Shown here: in pieces, positions 53,133-63,224 of the stretch
Layout of the letters: each line of letters begins with the position of its first letter
Position numbering within the stretch: position 1 is the first letter of the stretch
DNA from: Anolis sagrei
Taxonomy: Eukaryota; Chordata; Lepidosauria; Squamata; Anolidae
NCBI RefSeq assembly: GCF_037176765.1
Contig: NC_090024.1
Span: 245,856,571-245,920,570, forward strand
Length of the DNA: 64,000 nt
Direction: 5' to 3'
The notes under the pieces: generated by a model
Databases searched by the model: none
The model's input: the letters and a program-made list of their open reading frames with translations, nothing else
Told to the model about the DNA's origin: nothing
Made by a program: the position numbers and the translations under genes

Positions 53133-53335
53133 ACAATATGCTGTGTCCAGGTTGGCTCATCATGTGCTCTGCTATGGCTGACTTCTCTGGCTGAAGTAGT
53201 CTGCAGTTCCTTTCATGTTCCTTAATTCGTGTTTGGACAATGCTGCTGCGTTTGGTGGTCCCTATGTAGACTTTCCCCCAGGCACTAACAAACCACACCA
53301 AAAAACTGAACGGCCATGAAAGCCTTCGACAATAC
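53133..53335 (-). mobile_element. Penelope-like element fragment (GIY-YIG endonuclease)
   Basis: Minus-strand coding KVYIGTTKRSSIVQTRIKEH and CRLLQPEKSAIAEHMM matches the GIY-YIG domain of Penelope-like retroelements. Next to it is CGGCCATGAAAGCCTTCGAC (plus strand), the edge of the hairpin repeat at 13049 and 11723, which ties that repeat to this family. Confidence 0.7.
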
Positions 53336-53429
53336 AAGATTAGGCTTGCTCCAATGAGCCTCATTCCAAAGAAGACCACCTCCTCCCCACCAGCCAAAAA
53401 AATAAAACCAGACTCTTGAGCTGCAGATG

Positions 53430-53621
53430 ATTGGTACATTTATTGGGAAGGGGAGGAGGGGAGTTAGCAAAGCAGACTTGGGACCCTCATCTATATGGCA
53501 AGTGAGGATGATGCAGAGCAGGATGTGGACTTTTATGGAGCAGGAGAGATGGGTAGAGGAGTTCTGGTGAGACGTCTTCCGTGTTCACTATCCATGGATC
53601 CAGGTCTCCTTCAAGGTCAGG
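53430..53621 (-). terminator. Gene 5 exon 3 / 3'UTR with poly(A) signal
   Basis: A TTTTCACAG acceptor on the minus strand precedes CCTGACCTTGAAGGAGACC, homologous to the third exons of the other WAP genes. AATAAA on the minus strand lies at 53444-53439. Confidence 0.65.
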
Positions 53622-53914
53622 CTGTGAAAAGAAGAGGGAATTAGGGTCAAGAGGTTGAAGGAAAACAGAGAGAAACAACTGGTTTGCTATGGCCATTATC
53701 CCAGTAGTGATGGAGACTTCTCTGTTTGAATTGCCGTAGACATTTTCCCTAACAAAATTCAGCTCTTAGCTCCACTCTCCCCTTCTTCCTTGATCTTAAT
53801 TTGGTCACAAGGCTAAAATCTGTGTAGAGTGAAGGATGCCTCTCAGTGAGTAGTAGTAATAGGATAAGATAGTTGCAAGCATCCTTCTTCTAGGTCTACC
53901 TCTATGATGGAAAC

Positions 53915-54535
53915 CAACTTCCAATGGGATTTTGGCCTGTATCAAGAGGAGCCTAGTGTCTAGATCTAGGGAAGTCATGCTCCCCATGCTCTATTCCGCT
54001 TTGGTTAGACCACACCTGGAATATTGTGTCCAATTCTGGGCACCACAATTCAAGAGAGATATTGACAAGCTGGAATGTGTCCAGAGGAGGGCGACTAAAA
54101 TGATCACGGGTCTGGAAAACAAGCCCTATGAGGAGCGGCTTAAGGAGCTGGGCATGTTTAGCCTGAAGAAGAGAAGGCTGAGAGGAGATATGATAGCCAT
54201 GTATAAATATGTGAGAGGAAGCCACAGGGAGGAGGAGGGAGCAAGCTTGTTTTCTGCTTCCTTGGAGTCTAGGACACGGAACAATGGCTTCAAACTACAA
54301 GAAAGGAGATTCCATCTGAACATGAGGAAGAACTTCCTGACTGTGAGAGACTTTCAGCAGCGGAACTCTCTGCCCCGGAGTGTGGTGGAGGCTCCTTCTT
54401 TGGAAGCTTTTAAACAGGGGCTGGATGGCAGGGGTCCTTTGAATACAATATTCCTGCTTCTTGGCAGAAGGGGGTTGGACTGGATGATGGCCCAGGAGGT
54501 CTCTTCCAACCCTTTGATTCTATGATTCTGTGTCT
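53915..54535 (+). mobile_element. CR1 LINE 3' fragment in gene 5 intron 2
   Basis: [20 protein letters not shown] onward, open for about 197 codons, ending in TTGATTCTATGATTCTGTG. Confidence 0.9.
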
Positions 54536-54659
54536 ATGATTCTCCTTCCCTAAAATCAAGCTAGATTAGATAAGCTTTAAGATAGGAAAGATAGGAGTGG
54601 AGTTCCCGTAATAAAGGCATTGTTGTCTTTGCACCTTAGTCTGGATTGCCAACTGCTTC

Positions 54660-55592
54660 ATGGAATCATAGAATTGTAGAGTTGGTAGAGACCTCCTGGG
54701 CCATCCACTCCAACCCCCTGCCAAGAAGCAGGAAAACTGCATTCAAAGCACCCCCGACAGATGGCCATCCAGCCTCTGTTTAAAAGCCTCCAAAGAAGGA
54801 GACTCCACTACAATTCCAGGGTAGAGAGTTCCACTGCTGAATGGCTCTCACAATCAGGAAGTTCTTCCTCATGTTCAGATGGAATCTCCTTTCTTGTAGT
54901 TTGAAGCCATTGTTCCGCGTCCTAGTCTCCAGGGCAGCAGAAAACAAGTTCACTCCCTCCTCCCTATGACTTCTTCTCATATATTTATACATGGCCCTCA
55001 TCATGTCTCCTCTCAGCCTTCTCTTCTTCAGGCTAAACATGCCCAATTCTTTAAGCCACTCCTCATAGGGCTTGTTCTCCAGACCCTTGATCATTTTGGT
55101 CGCCCTCCTCTAGACACATTCTAACTTGTCAATATCTCTCTTCAATTGTGGTGCCCAGAATTGGGCACAATATTCCAGGTGTGGTCTAACCTGTTAAAGT
55201 GGGCAAAATAATCGCGGAAGCACTGAGTAATGGACTCTGGAGTCTCCGGTAAAAAGCAGGTTTCAGCTTTACTTGAGCAGTTCAAAAACACAACATACAC
55301 CATCAGCAGACAGATGCGAAAAACACAAAACAAAAGAGATAGGCACTTTAAAAAAAAACTGCAGCTGGAAGGGAGGTTATCTCTGGCACTCCCTAAACTT
55401 CCACACAGCAAGAATTCAGGGTCACATTCTCACAGCCTTCTGTGTAAACATAGATCCTGGCAATGCAATTCTATTACAATTCCAATCCTACTACATAAAA
55501 TTACATTTAAACATACATCATACATAAAATACTCACTGACATAACCAAGGTGGAATAGAGGGGTAGCATGACTTCCCTGGATCTAGACACTG
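54660..55592 (-). mobile_element. CR1 LINE fragment split by solo LTR
   Basis: Minus-strand CR1 from GGAATCATAGAATTGTAGAG to the SRSREVMLP region; interrupted at 55192-55541. Confidence 0.85.
55192..55541. mobile_element. Solo LTR, 350 bp
   Basis: Starts TGTTAAAG and ends CTGACA, with an exact 5-bp duplication TAACC (55187-55191, 55542-55546), inside a CR1 whose sequence resumes on the other side. No internal region. Confidence 0.75.
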
Positions 55593-55595
55593 TCC

Positions 55596-55645
55596 CCATG
55601 AGGTCACGAAGAGTCGGAGACGACTGAACGAATGAACAACAACAA
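55596..55645 (+). mobile_element. 50-bp BovB 3' tail insertion
   Basis: GGTCACGAAGAGTCGGAGAC and GAACGAATGAACAACAACAA are the last bases of BovB; an exact 11-bp duplication AGACACTGTCC flanks it (55585-55595, 55646-55656). A similar trace lies at 56215-56252. Confidence 0.85.
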
Positions 55646-55725
55646 AGACACTGTCCAAGGTATCTATGAGTATTTCTGCAAGTCTGGACACAGGTCCTCT
55701 CCAGCACAAGTGAATTGGACTCACC

Positions 55726-56996
55726 CTAGACAGGATTACGGCACTGTATTCCACATCCCCACTTGCAACACTTCTGGCGTCCAGGGCATTGGGAATCTGA
55801 TTGGCACCTGACATCACAAGTTGTAGCATCGCCTCGGCGTGGAGTTGGGCATTTCCCGGGCTTTCCTGCAAGAGAAGGCGTGATGAGTGGATTGATTGAA
55901 TTATTTATTTATTTATTTATTTATTTTATTTAGAGCTTTTATAACCCGGTCTTCTTGACCTCCGAAGAGGGACTCAGGCCAGCTGACAGCAGAAAATTCA
56001 TACACACATAGAATAAACATAATAGCATCATAATACATTAATACAAAAATACATTAAAATACAGATCATACAATTACAAAAGCCAGGTCATCAGAGTACA
56101 ATCACAAATTAATCACCATCCGCCAGTGTGGTCAGCCGTTATTGACTCAATCATCATTCTGCAAATGCTATATTCCAAAGCCAAGATTTTACCAGCTTTC
56201 TGAAAGTCAGGAGGGAAGAGTCGGAGATGACTGAACAAATGAACAACAAACCAGCACTTTGAATTGTGCTCGGAAGCCGATTGGCAGCCAGTGGAGCTGG
56301 CGCAGCAGAGGAGTAGTATGCTCCCTGTACCCCGCTCCTGTTAGTAATCTGGTTGCCGCTCGTTGGACTAGTTGTAGCTTCCGGGCAGTCTTCAGAGGCA
56401 ACACCACGTAGAGAGCGTTGCAGTAGTCTATACGGGATGTAACCAGAGCATGGACCACCGGGGCCACTATTGCTATCATGTGATGCTGTGTGTGTCCCAC
56501 TGCTGATCACCACTACTGAGCACCATTGATTTACTATTTCCTTGTAAAATAGCTCCTATCCCACTGCATTTCCATTTCCTACCTCGGCGTGATGGGTCCC
56601 TTCCACTTCTGTAACAGCAGCGATGTGAGATCAGGGAGTGGGATTCTTTTGCAAGAATCAAGAGGGGCTACTCCTGATGCCCGGGAGACAACAATAGGAA
56701 CAGATACCTGAGGTCTCCTTACCTACCACTCTAAGCACCTCTGGACCTCAATGATCAACCATACTCTACATGTGAATGGAGCCAAAGGGTTGGATGAATT
56801 TAACATTCCCATTGCATGCATATATTTGAACCAAGGTCTTATCTACAGAGCCTTCCTCATCTGGAAATGGGGGAAAGAGATACCTTAGAAGGGCATCTCT
56901 GGCCAGGTACCACTCACCATGCCCATAGGTACTGGGAATCACAGCAGACATTGCTAGGAGAGCAAGGAGGACGATGCAGCCAGTTGAGGTCTTCAT
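55726..56996 (-). CDS. WAP-domain secreted protein, gene 5 (inverted)
   Basis: Coding exons on the minus strand are 56996-56918 and 55865-55726, giving 72 aa. A non-coding third exon starts at 53621. The signal peptide starts MKTSTGCIVLLALLAM and ends near STYG. The WAP domain opens GKPGKCPTPRRG and contains the PGRQKCCKWGC core, with all eight cysteines. The stop TAG lies inside exon 2, one base before the donor, unlike the sisters whose stop is in exon 3; being next to the last junction it should not trigger nonsense-mediated decay. Intron 1 carries an L2 fragment and a BovB trace; intron 2 carries CR1 fragments, one split by a solo LTR. This is the only array member on the minus strand, implying a local inversion or an inverted duplication. 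Confidence 0.85.
55890..56510 (-). mobile_element. L2-clade LINE 3' part in gene 5 intron 1
   Basis: Minus-strand HALVTSRIDYCNALYVVLPL and LHWLPIGFRAQFKVL, ending in an (ATTT)n tract at 55898-55934. Split by a BovB trace at about 56215-56252. Confidence 0.85.
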
Positions 56997-57038
56997 GGCG
57001 AGGCAGAAGGGAGTAAAGCTCCAGCTCTTCCCACCTCC

Positions 57039-57045
57039 TTTATAT
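57039..57045 (-). promoter_or_regulatory. TATA box of WAP gene 5
   Basis: On the minus strand ATATAAA followed by GGAGG lies about 43 nt before the ATG, identical in arrangement to gene 2. Confidence 0.75.
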
Positions 57046-57516
57046 CCCCCTCCAAGAGAAATTGCACAACTCAACCTCTGGAAACTGAGCAGGATACAAC
57101 GCACAGAGTATTTGGAAATGACCTTGATGCGTGATGCCAACAGGAACCATGATGGTCTTCAATTATCAGCACAAGGAAGTAGGTCACTCTCACATGAACT
57201 GAAGAGAATACCTTCCAGTATTTCCTAGTAGTGAAATCAAAGTGCTGGAAAGAGGAGCAGAAATTGAGCCAAGGATTGAAGGGAAACAAGAACCTGAACT
57301 GAGACCCCAACCACTTCCGCACCCAGAAGAAGGCCATGGGAAGTCCCTCTGGCACTGAGATGTCACCATCGGAGCCATGAGGGAAAAGGCAGAGGGAAAT
57401 CCAGACAAACTCCAGGAATTGCTGGGTGGAAATTCCCAGCAGGGATTCTGCAATGTCTGGGCCTGACATTTCTTAGTATCGTGGAAAAGATAGAAGCAAA
57501 GACACCAAGAAGGTAG

Positions 57517-58352
57517 AATCATAGAATCATAGAATCCTAGAGTTGGAGGGGACCTCATGGGCCATCCAGTCCCACCCCATTCTGCCAAGAAGCAGGAATA
57601 TTGCATTCAAAGCACCCCTGACAGATGGCCATCCAGCCTCTGTTTCAAAGCTTCCAAAGAAGGAGCCTCCACCACACTCCAGGGCAGAGAGTTCCACTGC
57701 TGAACAGCTCTCACAATCAGGAAGTTCTTCCTCATGTTCAGATGGAATCTCCTCTCTTGTAGTTTGAAGCCATTGTTCCATTGCATCCTAGTCTCCAAGG
57801 AAGCAGAAAACAAGCTTGCTCCCTCCTCCTCCCTGTGGCTTCCTCTCACATATTTATACATGGCTATCATATCTCCTCTCAGCCTTCTCTTCTTCAGGCT
57901 AAACATGCCCAGCTCCTTAAGCCGCTCCTCATAGGGCTTGTTCTCCAGACCCTTGATCCTTTTAGTCGCCCTCCTCTGGACACATTCCAGCTTGTCAATA
58001 TCTCTCTTGAATTGTGGTGCCCAGAATTGGACACAATATTCCAGGTGTCGTCTAACCAAAGCAGAATAGAGCATGGGGAGCATGACTTCCCTAGATCTAG
58101 ACACTATGCTCCTATTGATGAAGGCCAAAATCCCATTGGCTTTTTTTGCCGCCACATCACATTGTTGGCTCATGTTTAACTTGTTGTCCACGAGGACTCC
58201 AAGATCTTTTTCACACGTCCTGCTCTCGAGCCAGCCCTCATCGTCCCCCATTCTGTATCTTTGCATTTCGTTTTTCCTGCCAAAGTGGAGTATCTTGCAT
58301 TTGTCACTGTTAAACTTCATTTTGTTAGTTTTGGCCCATCTCTCTAATCTGT
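57517..58352 (-). mobile_element. CR1 LINE upstream of gene 5
   Basis: Long minus-strand frame (58374-57607) over the CR1 C-terminal block. Flanked by a 6-bp duplication AGGTAG (57511-57516, 58353-58358); the empty site is at 61892-61897. Confidence 0.9.
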
Positions 58353-58377
58353 AGGTAGAGTATAAATAAAGCATTTA

Positions 58378-58630
58378 AGTAGAATAGAGTTTAATCTCAT
58401 TTCCAGGGTAATCTGGATTGAAGGTCAAAGGAGTCAGTGATAGAAGTCCAGAAGGATACTCTCATGTACCTTGCCAGAGATATCAGCCCTTCAAGAGAGA
58501 AGGGGGCAGAAAGACCCCTGCATTAGGAGCTGATGTCCTTCTCTGAGAAACATAGTGAAGTCGAACATGACCCTCCCCCCCATAAAAGATAGTAGCTTAT
58601 AGTTTTGCTAAGGACAAGGACACCAGACTG
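58378..58630. other. Unassigned sequence
   Basis: No ORF or repeat recognised. Confidence 0.4.
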
Positions 58631-59130
58631 GATAATAGCCCAAGCTACCTATCCGACCACATCTCTGCCTATGAACCCACTAGGACTTTATCTTCCGGGG
58701 AGGCCCTGCTCTTGATCCCGCCTGCTTCTCAGGCACGGCTGGTGGGGACGAGAGATAAGGCCTTCTCGGTGGTGGCCCCTCGGCTGTGGAACGCCCTTCC
58801 GGCAGACATTAGATTAGCACCATCCCTAATGGTATTCTGTAGAAAACTAAAGACCTGGCTGTTTGAGCAGGCGTTCGAATAATTAGTGCAATGCTTGGTT
58901 AATGAACAATGGAATGGAACAATGGATGACGAATTTGGATCATGTTTCTGATGATGAGACGATAGTGAATGGATCCTGTAGCAATTGTTTATTAACTGTG
59001 TAATCTGTAGGCTGTTAATTGTTTTCATACTTAGCATTGAATTCTTGCTGTTGTTGTTTATTGTACACCACTGTGAATCGCCTTCGGGCTGAGAACAGCG
59101 GTATATAAGTAAGGTAAATAAATAAATTAA
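58631..59130 (+). mobile_element. L2-clade LINE 3' end
   Basis: CCTTCTCGGTGGTGGCCCCT coding region and CGCCTTCGGGCTGAGAACAG with GTATATAAGTAAGGTAAATA at the 3' end. Confidence 0.8.
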
Positions 59131-59164
59131 TAATAAGGGTTAAGCCTTGGTCAATTTGCCAAGA

Positions 59165-59440
59165 CACTAACAATTTATTTATTTATTTACTTACTTACTT
59201 ACTTACTTTGCTTATATACCGCTGTTCTCAGCCCGGGGGCGACTCACAGCGGTGTACAACATAGAAAGAACAAGGTTCAAAATTCAAGACACAATCTAAA
59301 CAACAAGGACCCTTCCCATGTTAGATAGTGTGTACATTTAATCAAGGTTTTATGCTCTAGGTTTCATATATAGCAGAAGGTAGCACATTTATTACTGAGA
59401 AACCACCTCCCTTCACACTTATGTGCTCTCTTGAACTTCT
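59165..59440 (-). mobile_element. L2-type 3' terminus, antisense
   Basis: (TTAC)n then GCTTATATACCGCTGTTCTC, the reverse complement of the preceding 3' end. It forms an inverted pair with 58631-59130. Confidence 0.65.
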
Positions 59441-60585
59441 ATGGGACTCTACTACTCCTTTCCACCTAACTCCAAGGAGGCTTCTCGGGTGCTAGACGAG
59501 TGCCTGGCCGCTGTGTCGATCTGGATGAGGAAGAACAGGCTGAAGATCAATCCCGACAAGACAGAGGTCCTCCTGGTCGATCGTAAACCGGATCGGGGTA
59601 TTGGGTGGTTACCTGTGTTGGACGGGGTTACACTCCCCCTGAAGCCACAGGTCCGCAGTTTGGGTGTCCTCCGGATTCTTCGCTCACACTTGAGGCTCAG
59701 GTGTCGGCGGTATCCGGGAGGGCCTTTGCGCAACTGAGACTTGTGCGCCAACTGCGACCATACCTCGTGAAGGCTGATCTGGCCGGGGTGGTCCACGCCT
59801 TGGTCACCTCTAGAATGGACTACTGCAATGCGCTCTACGTGGGGCTGCCCCTGAAGACGGCTCGGAAACTTCAATTGGTCCAGCAGGCAGCAGCTAGGAT
59901 GCTAACTGGGGCGCCTTATCAAGAGACGTCTACCCCTCTGTTTAAGGAGCTCCACTGGCTGCCATTTATTTTCCGAGCCCAATTCAAGGTGCAGGTGCTC
60001 ACCTACAAAGCCCTAAACGGTTTGGGACCACCCTACCTGCGTGACCGCATCTCCATCTACGAACCCACACGCTCGCTTCGATCATCTGGGGAGGCCCTGC
60101 TCGTGATCCCACCTACGTCGCAAGCGCGCTTGGTGGGGACACGGGACAGGGCCTTCTCTGTGGCGGCCCCCCGACTTTGGAACGCCCTTCCAAAAGATCT
60201 CCGACAGGCCCCTACTCTAGCTGTTTTCAGAAGGAATTTAAAAACATGGCTGTTCCGTTGTGCCTTCTCAGACTAGGAATCCCCACCCCAAGTCCTAGTA
60301 GCACCTTAGCATAACTAATCGTCGCTGCACACCGCACTTTTAATCCTACGTGCCTCCTGCCATTCAGCATTCAGTACCCCATTGCGCCGGCCGAACCAGT
60401 TTTAATAATGTCTTGATGTATTGCCATTGTCGTTATTTTGCTTATTGTTTTGATTTGCTTTGTTATTGTTGTGTTTTGTTTTCTATTGTATTGTGTTTTG
60501 AGGCTTCGGCCTGTGTAAGCCGCATCGAGTCCTTCGGGAGATGCTAGCGGGGTACAAATAAAGTTAATAATAATAATAATAATCT
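59441..60585 (+). mobile_element. L2-clade LINE, RT C-terminus to 3' end
   Basis: INPDKTEVLLVDRKPDRGIG, then an open 223-codon frame (59605-60276) with TSRMDYCNALYVGLPLKTAR and AFSVAAPRLWNALPKDLRQA, ending CGCATCGAGTCCTTCGGGAG and (AAT)n. It is among the best preserved L2 ends here. Confidence 0.9.
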
Positions 60586-61185
60586 GGTGGAAGGGATAGT
60601 TGGGTATATTTTCTGTAGCATGATTTCTATATTTTCATATTTTCTCCCTGTGTATCTGACCTTTTCCTGACCCTTTTTGCCCCATTCCCCTTTTGGAAAA
60701 AATGTATAAAAAAATATAAGGAAGTCGCCCTGACCCTGGAAAGGAATAAATTAACAGTTGAAAGAATCCTTATCAAAAGACACTCCTTGCATGGACTATA
60801 ACAAAGGTTCGCGACCCCTGGCATTGGAGGTTTTGACCACCAGAGAAATCAGCCGCTTGGCAATTTTGATTATAATACAAAGGTACAGAGGGGAGCCTTC
60901 AGAAAGCTGTACCTCACCCTAAACTGTCAATTATTCAGTCTCTCTACTAAAGCATCCCCTCAAAGTTTCCCCCATTGTTCCTCTGTCTTGGCATGGAAGA
61001 AAATCCGGATTATGGCGGTTTCGCCAACATCAATGTTTATTAGGACCACTCCAAGAACAATAGAAGGCTAGCTCGAAGGCCTTTTTAGGACTCACCAGCC
61101 CCCTGGACATTTCCTGAACTTCCATAATCCACTCAAGAATGCATTGTATTCCCTTGTCCCGCCTCCCTCTCTCCTGATTTGCTGA
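60586..61185. other. Unassigned sequence
   Basis: No convincing gene. A short LTR-like part with ATAAAAAAATATAAGGAAGT and GGAATAAATTAAC near 60745 was seen but not bounded. Confidence 0.35.
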
Positions 61186-61290
61186 AGCACCTAGGCGGCA
61201 GAAGCCCTCTGATTGGCATCATCCCACAAGAGGACTTTCTCTCCCCAATGCTCTTTAATATTTATATGAAACCACTATACATTTACAGAA
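61186..61290 (+). mobile_element. L2 RT remnant
   Basis: A short stretch encoding LSPMLFNIYMKPL, the L2 RT motif region. Confidence 0.6.
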
Positions 61291-61562
61291 CAAATACATT
61301 ACTGCTCCTGTCCTTGTTACATACAGCAAGCTGTTCTTTCTTTGCTTCCGTCCTTCATCAGAGAGACACAGAAAGCAAGTACATTGCTGCACAAACCAAC
61401 ATCTTAATGAAAAGAAACTATGGTCTTGCAGAGAAAATGAGCCTCATATATTCTAAGCAGTTTAAAGGCAAACAAGCCCATATTCTAATGCTAGGACTTG
61501 ATTCGGCAGAAAAATCCTCCCTCAAAATTTCAGGGGAAGTCCTCTCCAAAGCATTCCAGAAA

Positions 61563-61915
61563 GGAAGTAGGTCACTCTCACATGAAAAGGGGACAACACC
61601 TTCCAGTATTTCCTAGAAGTGAAATCAAAGTGCTGGAAGGAGGAGCAGAAATTGGCCAAGGATTGATGGGAAACAAGAACCTGAACTGAGACTACTTCTG
61701 CACCCTGAAGAAAGCCATGGGACGTCCCTCTGGCACTGAGATGTCACCATCTGAGCCATATAGGAAAAGGCAGAGGGAAATCCAGACAAACTGCAGGAAT
61801 TGCTGGGTGGAAATTCCCAGCAGGGATTCTGCAATGTCTGGGCCTGACATTTCTTAGTATCGTGGAAAAGATGGAAGCAAAGACACCAAGAAGGTAGAGT
61901 ATAAATAAAGCATCA
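61563..61915 (-). pseudogene. Ghost 5' flank, second copy of the gene 5 upstream region
   Basis: About 350 bases match 57173-57516 plus 58353-58377, in the same orientation, at high similarity by eye. The TATA box and gene are absent on the proximal side. It lacks the CR1 that splits the other copy at AGGTAG. Confidence 0.75.
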
Positions 61916-62164
61916 ATCAACCAGAACATTCAACATGAAGAAGCATTCTGCTGGCCAAAAGCTGGCCAAAAGCAGCAGGCACTGCTATGTTGTGCAAAAT
62001 TTCAGGGAAAGTCCTGTCCAAAGCATTCCAGAAAATGATGTCCCTTGCAACATTCTGTATGAAAGCTAAACAAGAAGATTTTGCTATCTTCAGGCAAGCT
62101 GAACGTGTCCTAATCTGGCCAATGCATTGTTGGCCAGGACTATGAGCCAGTCAATGAACTGAGA

Positions 62165-62245
62165 ATCTGATAGTAATAATAATAATGACTTTATTTTTGT
62201 ACCCTGCCTCCATCTCCCCGGAGGGACTTGGGGCAGCTTACATGG
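62165..62245 (-). mobile_element. L2-type 3' terminus
   Basis: AATAATGACTTTATTTTTGT with CCATCTCCCCGGAGGGACTT, an antisense L2 3' end. Confidence 0.65.
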
Positions 62246-62319
62246 GGACATGGTGGTGGGTAGCACTGGGGGTGGGTTGAGGGGTGGGTAGCAGGTTGTC
62301 TACGTATGTGTATGTGTTT

Positions 62320-63120
62320 GAAGTTCAACGGGGACAAATGCAAGATACTCCACTTTGGCAGAAAAAATGAAATGCAAAGATACAGAATGGGGGATGCCCG
62401 GCTTGAGAGCAGTACGTGTGAAAAAGATCTTGGAGTCCTCGTGGACAGGAAGTTAAACATGAGCCCACAATGTGATGTGGCGGCAAAGAAAGCCAATGGG
62501 ATTTTGGCCTGCATCAATAGGAGCATAGTATCTAGATCTAGGGAAGTCATGCTCCCCATGCTCTATTCCGCTTTGGTTAGACCACACCTGGAATATTGTG
62601 TCCAATTCTGGGCACCACAATTCAAGAGAGATATTGACAAGCTGGAATGTGTCCAGAGAAGGGCGACTCAAATGATCAAGGGTCTGGAGAACAAGCCCTA
62701 TGAGGAGCGGCTTAAGGAGCTGGGCATGTTTAGCCTGAAGAAGAGAAGGCTGACAGGAGATATGATAGCCATGTATAAATATGTGAGAGGAAGCCACAGG
62801 GAGGAGGAGGGAGCAAGCTTGTTTTCTGCTTCCCTGGAGACAAGGACACAATGGAACAATGGCTTCAAACTACAAGAGAGGAGATTCCATCTGAACATGA
62901 GGAAGAACTTCCTGACTGTGAGAGCTGTTCAGCAGTGGAACTCTCTGCCCCGGAGTGTGATGGAGGCTCCTTCTTTGGAAGTTTTTAAACAGAGGCTGGA
63001 TGGCCATCTGTCAGGGGTGATTTTAATGCAATATTCCTGCTTCTTGGCAGAATGGGGTTGGACTAGATGGCCCATGAGGTCTCTTCCAACTCTAGGATTC
63101 TGTGATTCTATGATTCTATG
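62320..63120 (+). mobile_element. CR1 LINE with long open frame
   Basis: Frame 62306-63124 is open for 272 codons from KFNGDKCKILHFGRKNEMQR through the CR1 C-terminus. About 60 flanking bases (GGGTAGCACTGGGGGTGGGT) are present on both sides (62250-62318 and 63122-63195). Confidence 0.9.
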
Positions 63121-63224
63121 TTAGTGGGTAGCACTGGGGGTGGGTTGAAGGGTAACTGTACTGTGGGTGGCAGGTTGTCTACGTATGTGTTTGTGTATGT
63201 GTATATTTCTGCAATATATACGGT

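Noticed and set aside
56476-56661. A Cys-containing minus-strand ORF that looked like a further WAP exon
   Set aside because: No KPG-CP opening, no CC pair in the right context and no splice borders.
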